NCBI GenBank assembly: GCA_008360975.2
Contig: CM039179.1
Location: 49,792,359 to 49,856,358, forward strand
Source of the DNA: Lichenostomus cassidix
Taxonomy: Eukaryota; Chordata; Aves; Passeriformes; Meliphagidae
Reading direction: 5' to 3'
DNA: 64,000 nucleotides
The notes beneath the pieces are model-generated. The model searched no databases. It had not been told where the DNA came from and saw nothing but the letters and a program-made list of their open reading frames with translations. A program made the position numbers and the translations under genes. Positions within the stretch are counted from its first letter, which is position 1; each line of letters opens with the position of its first letter. Shown here piece after piece: positions 61,680-64,000 of this stretch.

Positions 61680-61880
61680 CCATGGTGTTATCTGGCAAGA
61701 CTTTTGTAATAAGGTAATTACTGGGTCTTTTCATGGTTTTCCTTATGGAGCATGTTTTGAAGAAGTTTTATGGATGTTTTTCCTGCCCCAGTTTGGCCTG
61801 CAGTTAGGTTAATTAACCATTTCTGGAAAATAAGCTTCCCTGCTCTGTAAAAGAATAACTCAATCTAGCGTGTCATATTC
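61680..61880. promoter_or_regulatory. candidate conserved regulatory block with HNF1-like dyad
   Basis: The perfect 12-bp palindrome GGTTAATTAACC sits at 61807-61818. It contains two GTTAA half-sites, as in the HNF1 consensus GTTAATNATTAAC but without the central spacer base. A TAATTAC word lies near 61714. The block lacks repeats and has the non-repetitive texture of a conserved element. Function and conservation are inferred only, and the missing spacer argues against a canonical HNF1 site. Confidence 0.3.
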
Positions 61881-62584
61881 CAAATGGATGGCGACTGCCC
61901 CACAGCAACCTACCCCCGTCTGTGACTAGGATGAATTTAGCACACTGCCACTGAAAAGGGCAAACAGTGACAGCAGCTGTCTGTGGGACAGGATGATAAC
62001 AAAGTGTGAATAACAAGCCTCCCTTTCACGTAGATATTATGCAGATTATTCTTATTTGGTAACACTTGGAGTATACTGAGAAACTTAAACACATGCTGTT
62101 TGGTTAAGTAAACTATGAAAGAATATGGGAACCCAAAAGAGCTGTTAAAAAAAAAAAGAAAGCTCAACCTTATTGCCAGATTGCATTCAAAATTCTGCAA
62201 AGCTGGTGAAGGTAGGCTGGAGAAAACAAAAGGCAGCAATGCTATCTATGACACAAGAAGAAAAATAGGAAACTCAGCACCGGGTTTAAAGATGTCTGTG
62301 GAGGTGGGTGAGTCATTGTTGCTCACACTTTGAAGTGAAGGAGACAAGCCTGTGCGTCATGTATTATTTCCTCTTAATCTGCAGAGAACAGGCCATCCCA
62401 AGCCATTGATGGAAGCCAAACACTTGGAGCACAAACGAAACGTGACTGGACATGGGTTTCTCTTAGTCAGGCATCCCGGGAGCCCAGACCCACAAGTCAG
62501 ACTCTGTCAGCAGTTGAAATACCTTTGGTTTACAGGTTAACAGCCTGGCGATAAAAATGAACTGTGGCTGAAACTAAGTCTACG

Positions 62585-62690
62585 TGGGCCTGATGTAATT
62601 AGGAGCCAAGTTTCATACCGCTATAGGGCTGATACTACACCCACTGAAGTCAATGATAATCTTTCCATGAATAACAGAGGCAGATCTTTT
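62585..62690. repeat. possible ancient sauropsid repeat fragment
   Basis: The words 'gggcctgatgtaattaggag', 'cgctatagggctgatactac' and 'acccactgaagtcaatgata' recall the 'gggcctgattctgatctcac...ccattgaagtcaatgga' core of an old repeat abundant in turtles and crocodilians. About 100 bases are involved, with many mismatches. Confidence 0.5.
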
Positions 62691-62800
62691 CATCTCTTGA
62701 TGCCTGTACTTACAAAACAGGGATAACGGTACTTTCTTTCTCCTTTATTTGCAGCCTCAAAAACATTTTACAATGAGGACTGTTTCTTTCTAGGCACTCC
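62690..62800 (+). repeat. possible MIR-like SINE fragment
   Basis: 'ttttcatctcttgatgcctg' followed by 'cttacaaaacagggataacg' and 'gtactttctt' is similar to the MIR 'cctcagtttcctcatctgtaaaatggggataatagtacc' box. It directly follows the ancient repeat above and may be part of it. The match is weak. Confidence 0.35.
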
Positions 62801-64000
62801 TTGTGACATTTAACATCTCTATATTTCTCTCTTATTCAGAATTTGAAGCTAGAAAAAAACACATTAAGTCTGTCATGACATTTCCAACAGATAGGATGTT
62901 TGCTGTATGCAGACTACCACAGACTCGTGGAAATCTGAATATCTAAGGCTATGGCTACCAATAGACACACTGCAAGTAAATGCTACTGGCAGTTTTTGAA
63001 ACCCCTGTTTAAAAACTCTAGGGTTTTGATTTCTTCTTCTTTGAACTACTACATTAGGATAAAACTCGTGAAGGCAGCATACAACTTTTTAGGACTCCAC
63101 AGGTGCAAGGCTGACTCCACCAGTGAAGATAACTACTAAGTTGAATAAGTTGGATGTATAACATTTATTCATACAGTGCTGTTTAAATGTGCAGCTCAAT
63201 GTATTACGCTAAGATCAGTCTCTAGCATGGACAGGACAGAGAGCAAAAGAAAGCCTTGCATGATCTGTATTGTATTGATTCATACTGACAATTGAGCTGG
63301 ACCTTCCATTTCATCTTTAAGTCCCTTATATGAATTTATGCCTTGTTTGGGGTTTCTTCCCTTTATGGGAAACAACTATACCTTGCATACACTTTATTAC
63401 TCTCTGCTTTGGAAGAGATGCTGGCAGACTTATTAGTTCATGTCCTCTGTAGGTCTTGGGTCTTCTTTTTTCTTGCTTTTTTTTTCAAGTAAATATGTGT
63501 TTACTTGAATATGATACGCTGAGAAAGCATTTTGTTACAGTTTTGTAGCAAAGCCCCACACCACCAAATGCCACACTAATATAAACACTACATGAAAGGA
63601 TATTAATTCTTATTTAGGCTTAAGCTGACAGTCATGCCCTTTCTAGGTTCTAAGCACCTTATTAATGAATATGATCAAATATAATTTTGTTAACACTTGA
63701 GACAAATATTTCCTCAGAGTCCTGAAATGTCCTCAGTTAGACTCTAGACCCTGACAAACTGTTGTTATGTCACAGCATACTTGAAAGGTCACTATTTCAG
63801 TAGAAAAGACAGAGGCAACAACCCATCAGCCTTTGTAATTTGCTGATCCATTTCATCTTGAAAACCTGGTGTCTGTCCTAGTGGAACCGCACATTTTAAG
63901 GTTAGAAAATTCTCTCAAAATTATAGACTCTTTCAAAACTTTTGTAAGCCAAATACTTTGTTGTTACTCTTGGAAGAAAACAAATCCTTGGGCAACCGAG
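62801..64000. other. gene-free stretch to the window end
   Basis: No gene recognised. T-runs occur near 63467-63485. A 62-codon plus frame (62951-63139) has no known domain. The sequence is A+T-rich and appears single-copy. Nothing indicates that a gene enters from the right edge. Confidence 0.5.

Overview
The window reads as bird nuclear DNA that is entirely, or almost entirely, non-coding. The lineage call rests on its repeats. Five pieces resemble avian CR1 LINE 3' ends: the tail motif built on ATTCTATG, and a body related to 'tggtttgggttggaaggga'. A sixth, very short piece is tentative. One solo-LTR-like element begins TGTCATGGTTTAAC, a type I associate with avian endogenous retroviruses. 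There is a MIR-type SINE and several badly decayed ancient elements of a kind shared by birds, crocodiles and turtles. No L1 or Alu-like sequence is visible. The base composition is A+T-rich and CpG-poor, as expected for an avian gene desert or a very long intron. These are recognitions from memory; no repeat library was searched.

I found no protein-coding gene, rRNA, tRNA or CRISPR array that I would defend. Open reading frames are short, are spread over both strands at a density expected by chance, and show no recognisable domain. The longest (166 codons, 57828-58328) matches no family I know. Two stretches beside the LTR (46156-46294 and 46818-47021) have protein-like reading frames and could be exon or pseudogene remnants.

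Layout. 0-10 kb: two reverse-oriented CR1 tails (about 0.75 and 2.1 kb), a MIR-like SINE (2.4 kb), and tandem duplications with 36-bp and 27-bp units (6.4 and 8.2 kb). 10-20 kb: a 34-bp hairpin palindrome (10.3 kb), an inverted-repeat pair (11.3 kb), an (AT)n tract (12.4 kb) and a forward CR1 (17.5 kb). 20-35 kb: a C-rich block with G-quadruplex potential on the minus strand (24.2 kb), a tRNA-SINE-like fragment (25.4 kb), polypyrimidine (28.7 kb) and polypurine (32.1 kb) tracts, and a three-part simple repeat (34.7 kb). 35-50 kb: a perfect TGA/TCA palindrome (37.8 kb), a CpG-enriched patch (39.5 kb), a homeobox/octamer-motif-rich candidate conserved element (39.85-40.25 kb), the truncated LTR (45.8 kb) and an (AT)n tract (49.7 kb). 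50-64 kb: short duplications (53.8 and 54.1 kb), the longest CR1 (54.5-55.1 kb), a reverse CR1 (58.9 kb), a pyrimidine-skewed stretch (59.4-59.7 kb), a GGT repeat (61.5 kb) and a second candidate regulatory island (61.7-61.9 kb).

No genes are seen to work together here. If the window has a function, it is most likely long-range regulation of a gene outside it, or it is the inside of a large intron. I did not find an undescribed multi-gene system. The best leads are the sequence-level oddities and the candidate conserved blocks listed as findings.
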